Assembly: GCA_018268465.1 (NCBI GenBank)
Contig: JAFDWN010000008.1
Span: 276,359-340,358 of the forward strand
DNA length: 64,000 nucleotides
Source: Actinomycetota bacterium
Lineage (GTDB): Bacteria > Actinomycetota > Actinomycetes > Mycobacteriales > Mycobacteriaceae
Direction: 5' to 3'
The notes beneath the pieces were generated by a model. It searched no databases, was not told the DNA's origin, and saw only the letters and a program-made list of their open reading frames with translations. Positions 18,349 through 28,344 of the stretch are shown here, one piece after another. The position numbers were made by a program, and so were the translations under genes. Every line of letters starts with the position of its first letter. Positions within the stretch are counted from its first letter, which is position 1.

Positions 18349-19062
18349 GTGCGCATCGATCTTGATCACCGCCGTTCGCCGCGCCGGAAAGTCGGCAATC
18401 GGCCCGGCGTCCGCCGGCTCGTTTCGATCGCGATCGCCGTGCTGACCGCGGGCATCGTCCTGGTGGCACCGGCGGTGGCGGGTGGGCCCGGCCTCCCGTC
18501 CGCGCACGCCGACGCATGTCCGGACATCGAGGTGGTATTCGCCAGGGGCACCGACGAGCCGCCCGGCATCGGTCGCGTGGGCCAGGCCTTCGTCGACTCG
18601 TTGCGCGGCCGCGTCGGGGGCAGGTCGGTCGGCGTCTACGCCGTGAACTATCCCGCGACCTACGACTTCCTGGCGGCGGCCAACGGCGCCAACGACGCCA
18701 GCGCCCACGTCCAGTACATGATGGCCAACTGCCCCAATACCCGGCTGGTCCTCGGCGGGTACTCCCAGGGTGCGGCGATCATCGACGTCATCACCTCGGT
18801 GCCGTTCCCGGCCGTCGGATTCGACAACCCCCTGCCGCCCGACGCGCCCGAGCACATCGCGGCGGTCGCCGTCTTCGGTAATCCGACGGCCAAAGTCGGT
18901 CTGCCGCTGACCATCAGCCCCGTGTACGGGACGCGGGCAATCGACCTGTGCACCGCGAACGACCCGGTGTGCTCCGGCGGTGAGGACACCGCCGCGCACA
19001 GCAATTACGGACCGTCCGGCCTGACCAACCAGGCGGCGGCGTTCGTCGCGGGTCTCGTCTAG
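18349..19062 (+). CDS. Secreted cutinase-family esterase/lipase, first of three in tandem
   Basis: The 237-aa precursor has a signal peptide (LVSIAIAVLTAGIVLVAPAVA), probably cleaved around AHADA just before the mature ACPDIEVVFARGT start typical of mycobacterial cutinase-like proteins. The nucleophile elbow GGYSQGAA gives the catalytic Ser. The Asp and His are in NDPVCSGG and HSNYGP. Cysteines at the start of the mature protein and near DLCTANDPVC likely form the two conserved disulfides. A TAGCAT hexamer ends 6 nt before the GTG start (18349), the arrangement of a leaderless mycobacterial mRNA. The locus position between ESX-4 and truA matches Cut3 of M. tuberculosis. Substrates are likely acyl esters or phospholipids. 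Confidence 0.9.
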   Translation: MRIDLDHRRSPRRKVGNRPGVRRLVSIAIAVLTAGIVLVAPAVAGGPGLPSAHADACPDIEVVFARGTDEPPGIGRVGQAFVDSLRGRVGGRSVGVYAVNYPATYDFLAAANGANDASAHVQYMMANCPNTRLVLGGYSQGAAIIDVITSVPFPAVGFDNPLPPDAPEHIAAVAVFGNPTAKVGLPLTISPVYGTRAIDLCTANDPVCSGGEDTAAHSNYGPSGLTNQAAAFVAGLV

Positions 19063-19111
19063 GCGGCCTGTGATTTCGGACGAACTGCGCGAATGTGTGA
19101 GTATTAGCCGC

Positions 19112-19822
19112 ATGCGCGAACATCCCGTCGCACTGGCCAACCCCACACCGGCCCGCCGGCTGGTCGCCGCCGTCGTGTCGGTGCTCGCCGCCCCGGCGCT
19201 GCTCCTCGCCCCCGCAGCAGTACCCGCCGGCGGTGTCCTGGCATCGGCGACAGCCCAGGCCTGTCCCGACGTGGAGGTGGTGTTCGCACGCGGGACGAGT
19301 GAACCCCCCGGCATCGGCCGCGTCGGGCAGGCTCTCGTCGATCAGCTGCGGCCTCAGCTCGGGAACATGACCATCAGCACCTACGGTGTCAACTATCCCG
19401 CGACCTATGACTTCCTCACCGCGGCCGACGGTGCGTTCGACGCCACGTCGCGCATCGTGTCGATGTCGCAGCAGTGCCCGTCGACGCGGATCGTGCTCGG
19501 CGGCTACTCGCAGGGAGCCGCCATCGTCGACATGCTCGTCGGAGTGCCCCCGCTGGGCAACCGTGTCGGTGAGTACGGTTCGGCGCCGCCGCTGCCCGGC
19601 GATGTCGCGGGCAATGTCGCGGCCGTCGCGGTGTTCGGGAACCCGGCGCGCAAGTTCGGCAATCCGGTGTCCAATGCGGGCTCCTACGCCGGCAAGTCCA
19701 TCGACATCTGTGCCGACGGCGACCCGATCTGCTCCGACGGCCGTAACCCGTTCGCCCACACCAGCTACGAGAAGACCGACCTGGTCGGCCAGGCCGTGGG
19801 ATTCGTCGCCCGCCGAATCTGA
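19112..19822 (+). CDS. Secreted cutinase-family esterase/lipase, second of three
   Basis: From ATG 19112 the product is 236 aa. It has a signal peptide (LVAAVVSVLAAPALLLAPAAV) and a mature start at ACPDVEVVFARGTSEPPGIGR, close to its upstream paralog. The nucleophile motif is GGYSQGAAIVDML, with Asp in DGDPICSDG and His in NPFAHTSY. An AT-rich GTATTAG lies a few bases before the ATG, so it may have its own leaderless promoter despite only 49 bp from the previous stop. The earlier in-frame start at 19070 lies too close to that stop and would add residues before the signal peptide. It corresponds by position to Cut4 of M. tuberculosis. Confidence 0.88.
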   Translation: MREHPVALANPTPARRLVAAVVSVLAAPALLLAPAAVPAGGVLASATAQACPDVEVVFARGTSEPPGIGRVGQALVDQLRPQLGNMTISTYGVNYPATYDFLTAADGAFDATSRIVSMSQQCPSTRIVLGGYSQGAAIVDMLVGVPPLGNRVGEYGSAPPLPGDVAGNVAAVAVFGNPARKFGNPVSNAGSYAGKSIDICADGDPICSDGRNPFAHTSYEKTDLVGQAVGFVARRI

Positions 19823-19884
19823 CGGGACCGGGTTCTCGCCGCTGCGCGGGTGCGCGGCGGCGACCCCAGCTAACATCGGTGAGC

Positions 19885-20553
19885 ATGCGAGTCGGGGTCG
19901 CGGTAGCCACGGTGGTATTCGGTGTTGCACTCATGCTGGCCGCTCCGGTGGTGTTGCCAAGCCGTGCGGTTGCGCCCGTCGCCCAGGCCGCGCCGTGTCC
20001 GGAGGTGGAAGTGATCTTCGCCCGGGGCCGGGCGGAGTCGCCCGGCGCGGGCCAGATCGGCAACGCGTTCGTCAGCGGATTGCGCGCCAAGACGGGCAAG
20101 AACATCGCCCTGTACGCGGTGAACTATCCGGCCGACACCCAGGTGGACCTCGGCGCCAACGATATGAGCGCACACATCCAGAACATGATGGCCACCTGCC
20201 CCGCGACCCGGCTGGTGCTCGGAGGCTACTCGCTGGGCGCCGCTGTCACCGATGTCGTGCTGGCCGTACCCCTCGCGGCGTTCGGCTTCAAGAATCCGCT
20301 GCCCCAGGGTGCCGACCAGCACATCGCCGCGGTCGCCCTATTCGGCAACGGATTCCAATGGGTGGGGCCGATCACCACCTTCAGCCCGCTCTACCAGGGC
20401 CGGACCATCGAGCTGTGCCATGGCGACGATCCGATCTGCAACCCCACCGATCCCAACAACTGGCAGGATTACTGGCCCGACCACCTCGCGCCGGCGTACA
20501 TCAAAGCGGGCATGGTGAACCAGGCCGTCGACTTCGTCGCGGGCAGGCTCTAG
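19885..20553 (+). CDS. Secreted cutinase-family protein, third of three, divergent active-site region
   Basis: From ATG 19885 (GTG 19879 also possible) the product is about 222 aa with a signal peptide ([22 protein letters not shown]) and mature start [13 protein letters not shown]. The elbow is GGYSLGAA rather than GGYSQGAA. The Asp is in GDDPIC and the His in DHLAPAYI within a loop ([16 protein letters not shown]) longer and more acidic and aromatic than in the two paralogs. A TAACAT hexamer lies 8 nt before the ATG. It appears to be an older duplicate of the cutinase set with changed specificity. Its stop overlaps the end of truA by 4 bp. Confidence 0.87.
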   Translation: MRVGVAVATVVFGVALMLAAPVVLPSRAVAPVAQAAPCPEVEVIFARGRAESPGAGQIGNAFVSGLRAKTGKNIALYAVNYPADTQVDLGANDMSAHIQNMMATCPATRLVLGGYSLGAAVTDVVLAVPLAAFGFKNPLPQGADQHIAAVALFGNGFQWVGPITTFSPLYQGRTIELCHGDDPICNPTDPNNWQDYWPDHLAPAYIKAGMVNQAVDFVAGRL

Positions 20554-21443
20554 GAGCGGGTGGTCGGGGTGCGCAGATCCCGCGTCACGACCGTGCGCGC
20601 GGCGAGCTGATCATCCGCCGGATAGTCCACGCCGACGAGGGTGAGACCCTCCGGAGGAGCGGCCGCGAACGCACTGGATCGTCGTGCGGCGCCGAGCAAC
20701 TCGCGGCACCAGCCCGGGTCGCGGCGCTTCTCCCCCACCACCAGCAGCGCGCCCACCAGCGACCGCACCATGGACCAGCAGAACGCATCGGCGGTCACAT
20801 GTGCGGTGACGCGCGGGCCGTCGTGAGTCCACGTCAGTCGCTGGAGTTCACGAATCGTTGTGGCGCCCTCGCGGTGCCGGCAGAACGCCGCGAAATCGTG
20901 CAGTCCGAGCAACGTTTCCGATGCCGCATTCATGGCGTCGATGTCGAGTTCACGCGGCCAGGCCGTCACATAGCGCGCCGACTGCGGCTCGACCCCGTGG
21001 GCCGCAGTACTCAGCCGGTATTCGTAGTGCCGACGGAGGGCGGAGAATCGTGCGTCGAAACCCGCAGGCGCACGGACGATGTCACGAACCCGCACGTCGG
21101 CGGGTAGGAAGCGCGCGAGTCGGCGTACCAGCGCCGCGAACTCGGGATCGGGCTTGCCGCTGCGGGGATAGGCGTGGTGCAGCGCCTCGTCGGGGACGTC
21201 GACGTGCGCGACCTGGCCGGTGGCGTGCACACCGGAGTCGGTGCGGCCCGCCGCACGCAGCACGACGGGGACACGGAACATCGTCGACAGCGCGTCACCA
21301 ACCACCCCGGCGACCGTGCGCTGTCCGTGCTGCGTCGCCCAGCCGGCGAATTCGGTGCCGTCATAGGCGATATCGAGCCGCAGACGGATCACCGGAACAG
21401 GGGACAAAGAACCATGCCCGCCATCGGATGCGATGGCGGGCAT
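20550..21443 (-). CDS. truA: tRNA pseudouridine synthase A (positions 38-40)
   Basis: TruA converts uridines 38-40 of the tRNA anticodon arm to pseudouridine. The conserved [26 protein letters not shown] opening is present, and the catalytic Asp sits in [40 protein letters not shown] and [14 protein letters not shown] complete the fold. From ATG 21443 the length is 297 aa, the usual mycobacterial length. That ATG lies in the base of a perfect 13-bp hairpin, so GTG 21398 (about 282 aa) is an alternative start. It follows rplQ by 16 bp as the last gene of the ribosomal operon. Confidence 0.93.
   Translation of the reverse strand: MPAIASDGGHGSLSPVPVIRLRLDIAYDGTEFAGWATQHGQRTVAGVVGDALSTMFRVPVVLRAAGRTDSGVHATGQVAHVDVPDEALHHAYPRSGKPDPEFAALVRRLARFLPADVRVRDIVRAPAGFDARFSALRRHYEYRLSTAAHGVEPQSARYVTAWPRELDIDAMNAASETLLGLHDFAAFCRHREGATTIRELQRLTWTHDGPRVTAHVTADAFCWSMVRSLVGALLVVGEKRRDPGWCRELLGAARRSSAFAAAPPEGLTLVGVDYPADDQLAARTVVTRDLRTPTTRS
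21414..21443 (-). terminator. Perfect 13-bp hairpin between rplQ and truA (attenuator or terminator candidate)
   Basis: Arms 21414-21426 and 21431-21443 (CGATGGCGGGCAT) are exact complements with a 4-nt loop. In the leftward direction the hairpin follows the rplQ stop and is succeeded by GGTTCTTTGT, a weak T-containing stretch. It also contains the likely truA ATG at its base. It could reduce truA expression relative to the ribosomal genes by partial termination or by hiding the start codon. Confidence 0.6.
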
Positions 21444-21459
21444 GATCACTGAGCTGTCG

Positions 21460-22074
21460 TTAGGACTTCTTCTCATCCTCGGCTTCGGCCGGCTCGTCGG
21501 CGGGCTCGTCGGCCACCTCGTCCTGGGCCTCCGCGGTCTGCGCGTCGGCAATCCCGGCGTCCTCCGCCTCGACCTCGGCGACGGTCTCCTCGACCGGGCT
21601 CTCCGCTGCCTCGGTCTCCTCCGCCACAGCGTCCTCAGCCTTGGCGGCCTCGGCCTGCTGCGACGACGCGACGCGGCGGGCCCGGTCGGCCACCCGGGTG
21701 GCCTCGGAGGTCACGGTCTTCTCCCGCACCAGTTCGATGACCGCCATGGGGGCATTGTCGCCCTTACGGTTCTCGACCTTGATGATGCGGGTGTAGCCGC
21801 CGTTGCGGTCGGCGAAGAAGGGGCCGATCTCCGCGAACAGGGTGTGCACCACATCCTTGTCGCGGATCTTCTTCATCACCTCACGCCGGTTGTGCAGCGA
21901 GCCCTTCTTGGCGTGGGTGATCAGCTTCTCCGCGTAGGGCCGCAGCGCCCTGGCCTTGGGCTCGGTCGTCTTGATGCGGCCATGCTCGAAGAGCGAGGTG
22001 GCCAGGTTGGCCAGCAGCGCCTTCTGATGCGACGACGACCCGCCGAGGCGAGGACCCTTGGTGGGCTTAGGCAT
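21460..22074 (-). CDS. rplQ: 50S ribosomal protein L17
   Basis: The protein begins [42 protein letters not shown], the L17 N-terminus. The L17 core runs to about residue 120 ([17 protein letters not shown]). An 80-residue acidic Ala/Glu tail follows ([36 protein letters not shown]), a known actinobacterial extension of L17 with no counterpart in E. coli. It lies 104 bp downstream of rpoA in the conserved alpha operon. L17 sits at the exit-tunnel side of the large subunit. Confidence 0.97.
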   Translation of the reverse strand: MPKPTKGPRLGGSSSHQKALLANLATSLFEHGRIKTTEPKARALRPYAEKLITHAKKGSLHNRREVMKKIRDKDVVHTLFAEIGPFFADRNGGYTRIIKVENRKGDNAPMAVIELVREKTVTSEATRVADRARRVASSQQAEAAKAEDAVAEETEAAESPVEETVAEVEAEDAGIADAQTAEAQDEVADEPADEPAEAEDEKKS

Positions 22075-22178
22075 TGGAAACTCCAGCCATGGTGACTACT
22101 CCTTATTGGGGCCGGTCCCCGTATCAGGTAGGACCGGGACGGATTCGGGCGGGCGAAGCTGGGTGAAAAGGTGCCCTG

Positions 22179-23920
<1,742 letters not shown>

Positions 23921-23944
23921 GAGTCTTCGCTTCTCCTTCTCGGC

Positions 23945-24364
23945 CTAGACCCGGCGCCGCTTGGGCGGGCGGCAGCCGTTGTGCGGCTGCGGGGTGACGT
24001 CGGAAATGGCGCCCACCTCCAGGCCGGCGGCCTGCAACGAGCGGATCGCGGTCTCACGGCCGGAGCCGGGACCCTTGACGAACACGTCGACCTTCTTCAC
24101 GCCGTGCTCCTGCGCCTTGCGCGCGGCGTTCTCGGCGGCCAGCTGCGCGGCGAACGGGGTGGACTTACGCGACCCCTTGAAGCCGACGTGACCCGACGAC
24201 GCCCAGGCGATGACGTTGCCCTGCGGATCGGTGATCGACACGATCGTGTTGTTGAACGTGCTCTTGATGTGCGCGGCGCCGTGCGGGACGTTCTTCTTTT
24301 CCCGGCGACGGGTCTTCTGCCCCTTCTTGGCGGTGCTGCTCGCGCCCTTTTTTGCTGGTGGCAT
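23945..24364 (-). CDS. rpsK: 30S ribosomal protein S11
   Basis: The 139-aa protein has a Lys-rich N-terminus ([29 protein letters not shown]) and the S11 core ([45 protein letters not shown]), ending in [18 protein letters not shown]. It binds the platform of the 30S subunit near the mRNA exit. Its ATG is 5 bp after the rpsM stop. Confidence 0.98.
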   Translation of the reverse strand: MPPAKKGASSTAKKGQKTRRREKKNVPHGAAHIKSTFNNTIVSITDPQGNVIAWASSGHVGFKGSRKSTPFAAQLAAENAARKAQEHGVKKVDVFVKGPGSGRETAIRSLQAAGLEVGAISDVTPQPHNGCRPPKRRRV

Positions 24365-24369
24365 TCTGC

Positions 24370-24744
24370 TTACCTGGCCTTCTTCTTGCCGGCGATGGTG
24401 CGCTTGGGGCCCTTGCGGGTGCGCGCGTTGGTCTTGGTCCGCTGGCCGCGCACCGGCAGGCCGCGGCGGTGCCGCAGACCCTGGTAGCAGCCGATCTCGA
24501 TCTTGCGGCGGATATCCGCCTGCACCTCGCGGCGCAGGTCGCCCTCCACCTTCAGGTTCGCCTCGATGTAGTCGCGCAGCTGGGTCACCTGGTCGTCGGT
24601 CAGGTCTTTGGTGCGCTGGTCCCGGTCGATGCCGGTCGCCTCCAGGATCTCCTGGGAGCGGGTACGGCCGATGCCGTAGATGTAGGTCAACGCGATCTCC
24701 ATGCGCTTGTCGCGCGGGAGGTCCACGCCCATAAGTCGGGCCAT
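24370..24744 (-). CDS. rpsM: 30S ribosomal protein S13
   Basis: The 124-aa protein starts [34 protein letters not shown], followed by the conserved [23 protein letters not shown] near the C-terminus. S13 sits in the head of the 30S subunit and contacts the P-site tRNA and the large subunit. It is separated from rpmJ by about 240 bp, an unusually wide gap for this operon in which no further gene is seen. Confidence 0.98.
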   Translation of the reverse strand: MARLMGVDLPRDKRMEIALTYIYGIGRTRSQEILEATGIDRDQRTKDLTDDQVTQLRDYIEANLKVEGDLRREVQADIRRKIEIGCYQGLRHRRGLPVRGQRTKTNARTRKGPKRTIAGKKKAR

Positions 24745-24983
24745 GTGTATGCCATTCCTCGTTATTCGGCGGAGGTCTGTTCCCAGCCCGTTCCCGGTTG
24801 GCCTGTCGGCTTAGCGGGGCCCGGCCTCCGTTCCGGGCGTTCGAGGCGCACGACGTCGCGTGGCGCTCATCCGAGCGGCCAATCCGCTCGGTGGTGCTGG
24901 GAGGTCATCATTCAGTTGTGTTCGATCCGACGGGGTCGGTCAGGTCCTTGCGCTCGCCGCGCAAACGCTCATCGCGCCTGACT

Positions 24984-25097
24984 TCAGCCCTGTCTCTGCT
25001 TGTGGCGGGGATCGGAGCAGATCACCATGACCCGCCCATGCCGGCGGATCACCCTGCACTTGTCGCAGATGGGCTTGACGCTCGGGTTCACCTTCAC
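24984..25097 (-). CDS. rpmJ: 50S ribosomal protein L36
   Basis: A 37-aa protein is encoded from GTG 25097 to the TGA at 24984-24986. It begins [19 protein letters not shown] and continues to KQRQG. It keeps the zinc ribbon of the C-plus form: CDKC, then a Cys in VMVICSDP and a His in RHKQ. Zinc-independent duplicates replace these residues, so this is the housekeeping copy. It lies between infA and rpsM, as in other Actinobacteria. Confidence 0.97.
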
Positions 25098-25143
25098 GGC
25101 TTACTCGATCCTTCTGTCCTAGTCGTTGACTCGCGCGAGCGCG

Positions 25144-25365
25144 TCACTTGTACCGGTAAACGATGCGGCCCCGGGACAGGTCGTAGGGAGACAGCTCCAC
25201 CACCACGCGGTCCTCGGGCAGGATGCGGATGTAGTGCTGCCGCATCTTGCCGCTGATATGGGCGAGCACCTTGTGACCGTTCTCCAGCTCAATGCGGAAC
25301 ATCGCATTGGGCAGAGGCTCGACCACGCGGCCCTCGACCTCTATGGCACCGTCTTTCTTGGCCAT
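25144..25365 (-). CDS. infA: Translation initiation factor IF-1
   Basis: The 73-aa S1/OB-fold protein starts [20 protein letters not shown] and ends [13 protein letters not shown], the canonical IF-1 sequence. The ATG at 25365 is chosen over upstream in-frame starts because all IF-1 proteins begin MAKK. IF-1 binds the 30S A site with IF-2 and IF-3 during initiation. It is the first gene of the leftward operon. Confidence 0.98.
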
Positions 25366-25693
25366 AAGTCCTCGGAGATCCTCCGTTGTCCTCGTGTTGT
25401 TCGGCGCCAATGTCGCCGCGGACGGCGACATTTAGCTTTGTCGCCGGAGCGACAGCTGCTCGACGCAGCGTTCGCTCCGACTACACAACGTGGACGCGAA
25501 GTCGGAAATTCCGTGAAGTTCCAGGCCAGGGCACGCAGGAGCCGGCGCGAGTGCCGCACCGTTGATCAATAGTACCCGCTCGGCGGCGAGCCCCAAAATC
25601 ACCGATACCGCCGTGCCGATCGGCGCCGCCGGCTAACAGAATAGAGGGCGAGACACCACGAGAACATCCCCCGAGGCCACCGCGGCGCCCGAC
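25366..25693. promoter_or_regulatory. Divergent promoter region between infA and the NfeD-like gene (328 bp)
   Basis: No gene is seen. In the leftward direction TACTAT at 25574-25569 is a good SigA-type -10, and TTTTGG 18 bp upstream is a weak -35. This would give infA a leader of roughly 200 nt, long enough for leader regulation. Rightward, an AACAGAATAG stretch at about 25636 is a weak -10 candidate for the NfeD-flotillin pair. Confidence 0.4.
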
Positions 25694-26239
25694 GTGCCGC
25701 ACGGAGGAAACGCGACAACTTTCTATATCGCCGCCTTTGTGGTGGGTGCCATCGCAGTGCTGTCCGCGCTGGTACTCACCGATGTCGGCGCCGGTCACGA
25801 CGGCATGCCGTTCCTGAGCCTCACGGGGCTGTCGGCCGGTTTGCTCGGCGCGGGCACCGGCGGGCTGATCGGATCGTGGGCCGGCCTCGGCCGCGCCGGC
25901 GCCGCCGTCGTCGCATTGCTCAGTGCCGCCGCGCTGGTCCTGGCGCTGCACGGACTGCTGCTGCCCTACCTGCGCCGGCAGCAGGCCAATTCACATCGGA
26001 GCCGATCGTCCTACGTCGGACTGCTCGGCACCGTCACCCTCGACGTCCCGCCCGACGGTTGGGGCGAGGTGTCCTTCGTCGACGCCGACGGCAACCGGGT
26101 GCGCTCCCGGGCCAAAACCGCAGAACCGTCGGCCCTGCCCAGATCCACCCGCGTCTACATCGCCGATGTCGACGCCGACTACGTCCACGTCGTCGCCGTT
26201 CCCGATCAGTTCGAAAGGCTGACATGTCCACCCTCATGA
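25694..26239 (+). CDS. Membrane protein with C-terminal OB-fold, NfeD-like partner of flotillin
   Basis: The 181-aa protein (GTG 25694, start uncertain because the best GGAGG lies inside the frame) has three hydrophobic helices within the first 100 residues (FYIAAFVVGAIAVLSALVL, FLSLTGLSAGLLGAGTGGLIG, AAVVALLSAAALVLALHGLLLPYL). A short beta domain follows (SYVGLLGTVTLDVPPDGWGEVSFVDADGNRVRSRAK), resembling the OB-fold of NfeD/YqiJ proteins. NfeD-like genes are typically paired with flotillin or stomatin genes. Here the next gene overlaps by 16 bp. The likely role is in a membrane microdomain complex. Confidence 0.72.
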   Translation: MPHGGNATTFYIAAFVVGAIAVLSALVLTDVGAGHDGMPFLSLTGLSAGLLGAGTGGLIGSWAGLGRAGAAVVALLSAAALVLALHGLLLPYLRRQQANSHRSRSSYVGLLGTVTLDVPPDGWGEVSFVDADGNRVRSRAKTAEPSALPRSTRVYIADVDADYVHVVAVPDQFERLTCPPS

Positions 26240-27681
26240 TCGTCGTCATCGCAGTCGTCGCGGCAGTGCTGGTGCTGGTGGTGCTGCCCGTGGTCTACGT
26301 GAAGAACTACATCAAGGTGCCGCCCAACGAAGTGGCGGTGTTCACCGGCCGGGGTGCACCGAAGGTCGTGCGGGGCGGCGCGCGCTTCCGCATGCCCGGC
26401 ATCGAACGCGTCGACATCATGAGCCTGGAGCCGTTCAACGTCAGCATCAATCTGCAGAATGCGCTGTCCAACAACGGGGTGCCGGTGAACGTCGAAGCCG
26501 TCGGCCTGGTCCGCATCGGTTCGGCCGACGAAGCCGTGCAGACCGCGGTGCAACGCTTCCTGACGTCCGACCTCAACGAACTGCAACGCCAGATCAACGA
26601 GATCCTGGCCGGCAGCCTGCGCGGGATCACCGCGACCATGACCGTGGAGGACCTCAACTCCAACCGCGACACCCTGGCCCGCAGCGTCGTCGACGAAGCC
26701 GGCGGCGACCTCGCCCGTATCGGCATGGAGGTCGACGTCCTCAAGATCGCGGGGATCTCCGATCGCAACGGCTATCTGGAATCGCTGGGGCAGCGCCGCA
26801 TCGCCGAGGTCAAACGGGATGCCGCGGTCGGCACCGCCGAAGCCGAACGCGACTCGCAGATCCAGTCGGCCAAGGCACGCCAAGAAGGTGCGATCGCCCA
26901 GGCCCAGGCCGACACCGCCATCGCGACCGCCAACCAGAAGCGCGACGTCGAACTGGCCCGCCTGCGGGCGGAGACCGAGGCCGAGAACGCCCAGGCCGAC
27001 CAGGCCGGCCCGCTGGCCAACGCCAGGGCCCAGAAGGATGTGGGCATCGCCGTCGAACAGGCCGAGGCGGCCAGGGTGCAGGCCCGCATCGAGGTCGAGC
27101 AACGGCGCAGCGAACAGGCTCAGGCCGCGCTGCAGGCCGATGTCATCGCCCCCGCGGAGGCCCAGCGCCAGGCCGACATCGCCCGCGCCGAAGGCCAGCG
27201 GCAGTCCGCGATTCTCGCCGCGCAGGCACAGGCCGAGGCCGCGCGCCAGGCCGGTCAGGCGCAGGCCGATGCCCGCAAGGCGGCCGCGGACGCGCTACGG
27301 ATCGAACGCCAGGCCGAAGCCGACGGCATCAAGGCCAAACTGGTGGCCGAGGCGGCGGGCAAGAAGGAGATCGCCGCGGCGCTGAACACCTACACCGCGG
27401 AGGCGGCGCGGTTGCAGACCCTGCCCGACGTGCTGGAGTCGGTCGTGAAGGCCACCGAGGCTGCCGCGATGCCGCTCTCGGAGATCGAGCGGCTGTCCAT
27501 CATCGGCGGCCCGGGCGACACCCGGGACGCCGTCGGCGGTCTGCTGGGTGTCAGCCCGATGGCCGTCGCCAAGATCATCGAGGCCCTCAAGGCGTCCGGA
27601 ATCGATCTTCCCGCGATGCTGAACCACTCCTCGGACGGCGCCGTCGCCGACGGTGAGCATCTCGACGGTCGGCAGATCTAG
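26224..27681 (+). CDS. Flotillin/YqiK-like SPFH-domain protein
   Basis: From ATG 26224, inside the end of the previous gene, the product is 485 aa. An N-terminal membrane helix (MIVVIAVVAAVLVLVVLPVVYV) precedes the SPFH band-7 domain (NEVAVFTGRGAPKVVRGGARFRMPGIERVDIMSLEPFNVSI, GSLRGITATMTVEDLNSNRDTLARSV). Residues about 190-400 form a long Ala/Glu/Gln/Arg coiled coil with many repeated EAERQ-type heptads. The C-terminus (AAMPLSEIERLSIIGG) is the typical flotillin end. Flotillins scaffold ordered membrane domains. Its stop overlaps that of the convergent TetR gene by 4 bp. Confidence 0.92.
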   Translation: MSTLMIVVIAVVAAVLVLVVLPVVYVKNYIKVPPNEVAVFTGRGAPKVVRGGARFRMPGIERVDIMSLEPFNVSINLQNALSNNGVPVNVEAVGLVRIGSADEAVQTAVQRFLTSDLNELQRQINEILAGSLRGITATMTVEDLNSNRDTLARSVVDEAGGDLARIGMEVDVLKIAGISDRNGYLESLGQRRIAEVKRDAAVGTAEAERDSQIQSAKARQEGAIAQAQADTAIATANQKRDVELARLRAETEAENAQADQAGPLANARAQKDVGIAVEQAEAARVQARIEVEQRRSEQAQAALQADVIAPAEAQRQADIARAEGQRQSAILAAQAQAEAARQAGQAQADARKAAADALRIERQAEADGIKAKLVAEAAGKKEIAAALNTYTAEAARLQTLPDVLESVVKATEAAAMPLSEIERLSIIGGPGDTRDAVGGLLGVSPMAVAKIIEALKASGIDLPAMLNHSSDGAVADGEHLDGRQI

Positions 27682-28250
27682 GCCCGCAGGCCGGCGATCA
27701 GCAGCCCGACCATGCGGCGCGCGTCGTAGCCGGAATCGACATCGGCGCCGATACACAGGTTGCCGACCCCGCGCATCAGCCCCACCGGGTCGACGTCGGG
27801 CACGATCTCGCCGGCCTGCGCGGCAGCCCTGAGCAGGTCTTCGCACACCGGGACCAGCCGGTCGAGGAAGTGGGCGTGCAGGGTCGCGTATGCCGCCGTA
27901 TCGGACTGCAGCGCGCCGGCGAGCCCGCGTTTGGTGACCAGGAAGTCGACGAACAGGTCCACCCACTCGACCAGCGCCGCGTACGCAGAGCGGTGCTTGG
28001 CCAGCAGCGCCGGTCCGGCCTGCGCACACGCTTCGACCTGGTGGCGGTACACGGCGACGACGAGGTCGGCGCGGGTCGGGAAGTGGCGGTAGAACGTTCC
28101 GACACCGACGCCGGCGGCGGCGGCGATCTCGCGCACCGGCGCGTCGACGCCTGCGGTGACGAATGCCCTCGCCGCGGCATCGAGCAGCGTCTCCGCATTG
28201 CGCTGCGCGTCGGACCGTTTACGCCTGACGGATCGCGGACCCTCCACCAC
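27678..28250 (-). CDS. TetR-family transcriptional repressor
   Basis: The 190-aa protein has an N-terminal helix-turn-helix (RNAETLLDAAARAFVTAGVDAPVREIAAAAGVGVGTFYRHFPTRADLVVAVYRHQ) and an all-helical C-terminal ligand domain (MRGVGNLCIGADVDSGYDARRMVGLLIAGLRA). It is divergent from an LLM oxidoreductase gene across 94 bp that contains two GGAAC-N3-GTTCC palindromes. This fits a local repressor that controls itself and the oxidoreductase. The ligand is unknown. Confidence 0.9.
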   Translation of the reverse strand: MVEGPRSVRRKRSDAQRNAETLLDAAARAFVTAGVDAPVREIAAAAGVGVGTFYRHFPTRADLVVAVYRHQVEACAQAGPALLAKHRSAYAALVEWVDLFVDFLVTKRGLAGALQSDTAAYATLHAHFLDRLVPVCEDLLRAAAQAGEIVPDVDPVGLMRGVGNLCIGADVDSGYDARRMVGLLIAGLRA

Positions 28251-28276
28251 CGGATGACACTAACCCGTTGATAAGA

Positions 28277-28317
28277 GGAACACAGTTCCGTATTGTCTGT
28301 TCCGGAACAATGTTCCG
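28277..28317. promoter_or_regulatory. Two GGAAC-N3-GTTCC palindromes, candidate TetR operators
   Basis: GGAAC-ACA-GTTCC occupies 28277-28289 and GGAAC-AAT-GTTCC 28304-28316, with centres 27 bp apart. A perfect 12-bp palindrome TGTTCCGGAACA (28298-28309) overlaps the second site. They lie in the divergent TetR/LLM promoter region, just upstream of the GAGGAGG site for the LLM gene. Binding by the TetR protein is inferred from position and symmetry. Confidence 0.75.
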
Positions 28318-28344
28318 ACTAATCCGCGCTGAGGAGGCACCACG

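Noticed and set aside
24745-24983. A missing ribosomal gene in the wide rpsM-rpmJ gap
   Set aside because: No frame in the gap has a plausible start or a ribosomal-protein sequence; the expected genes on both sides are complete.
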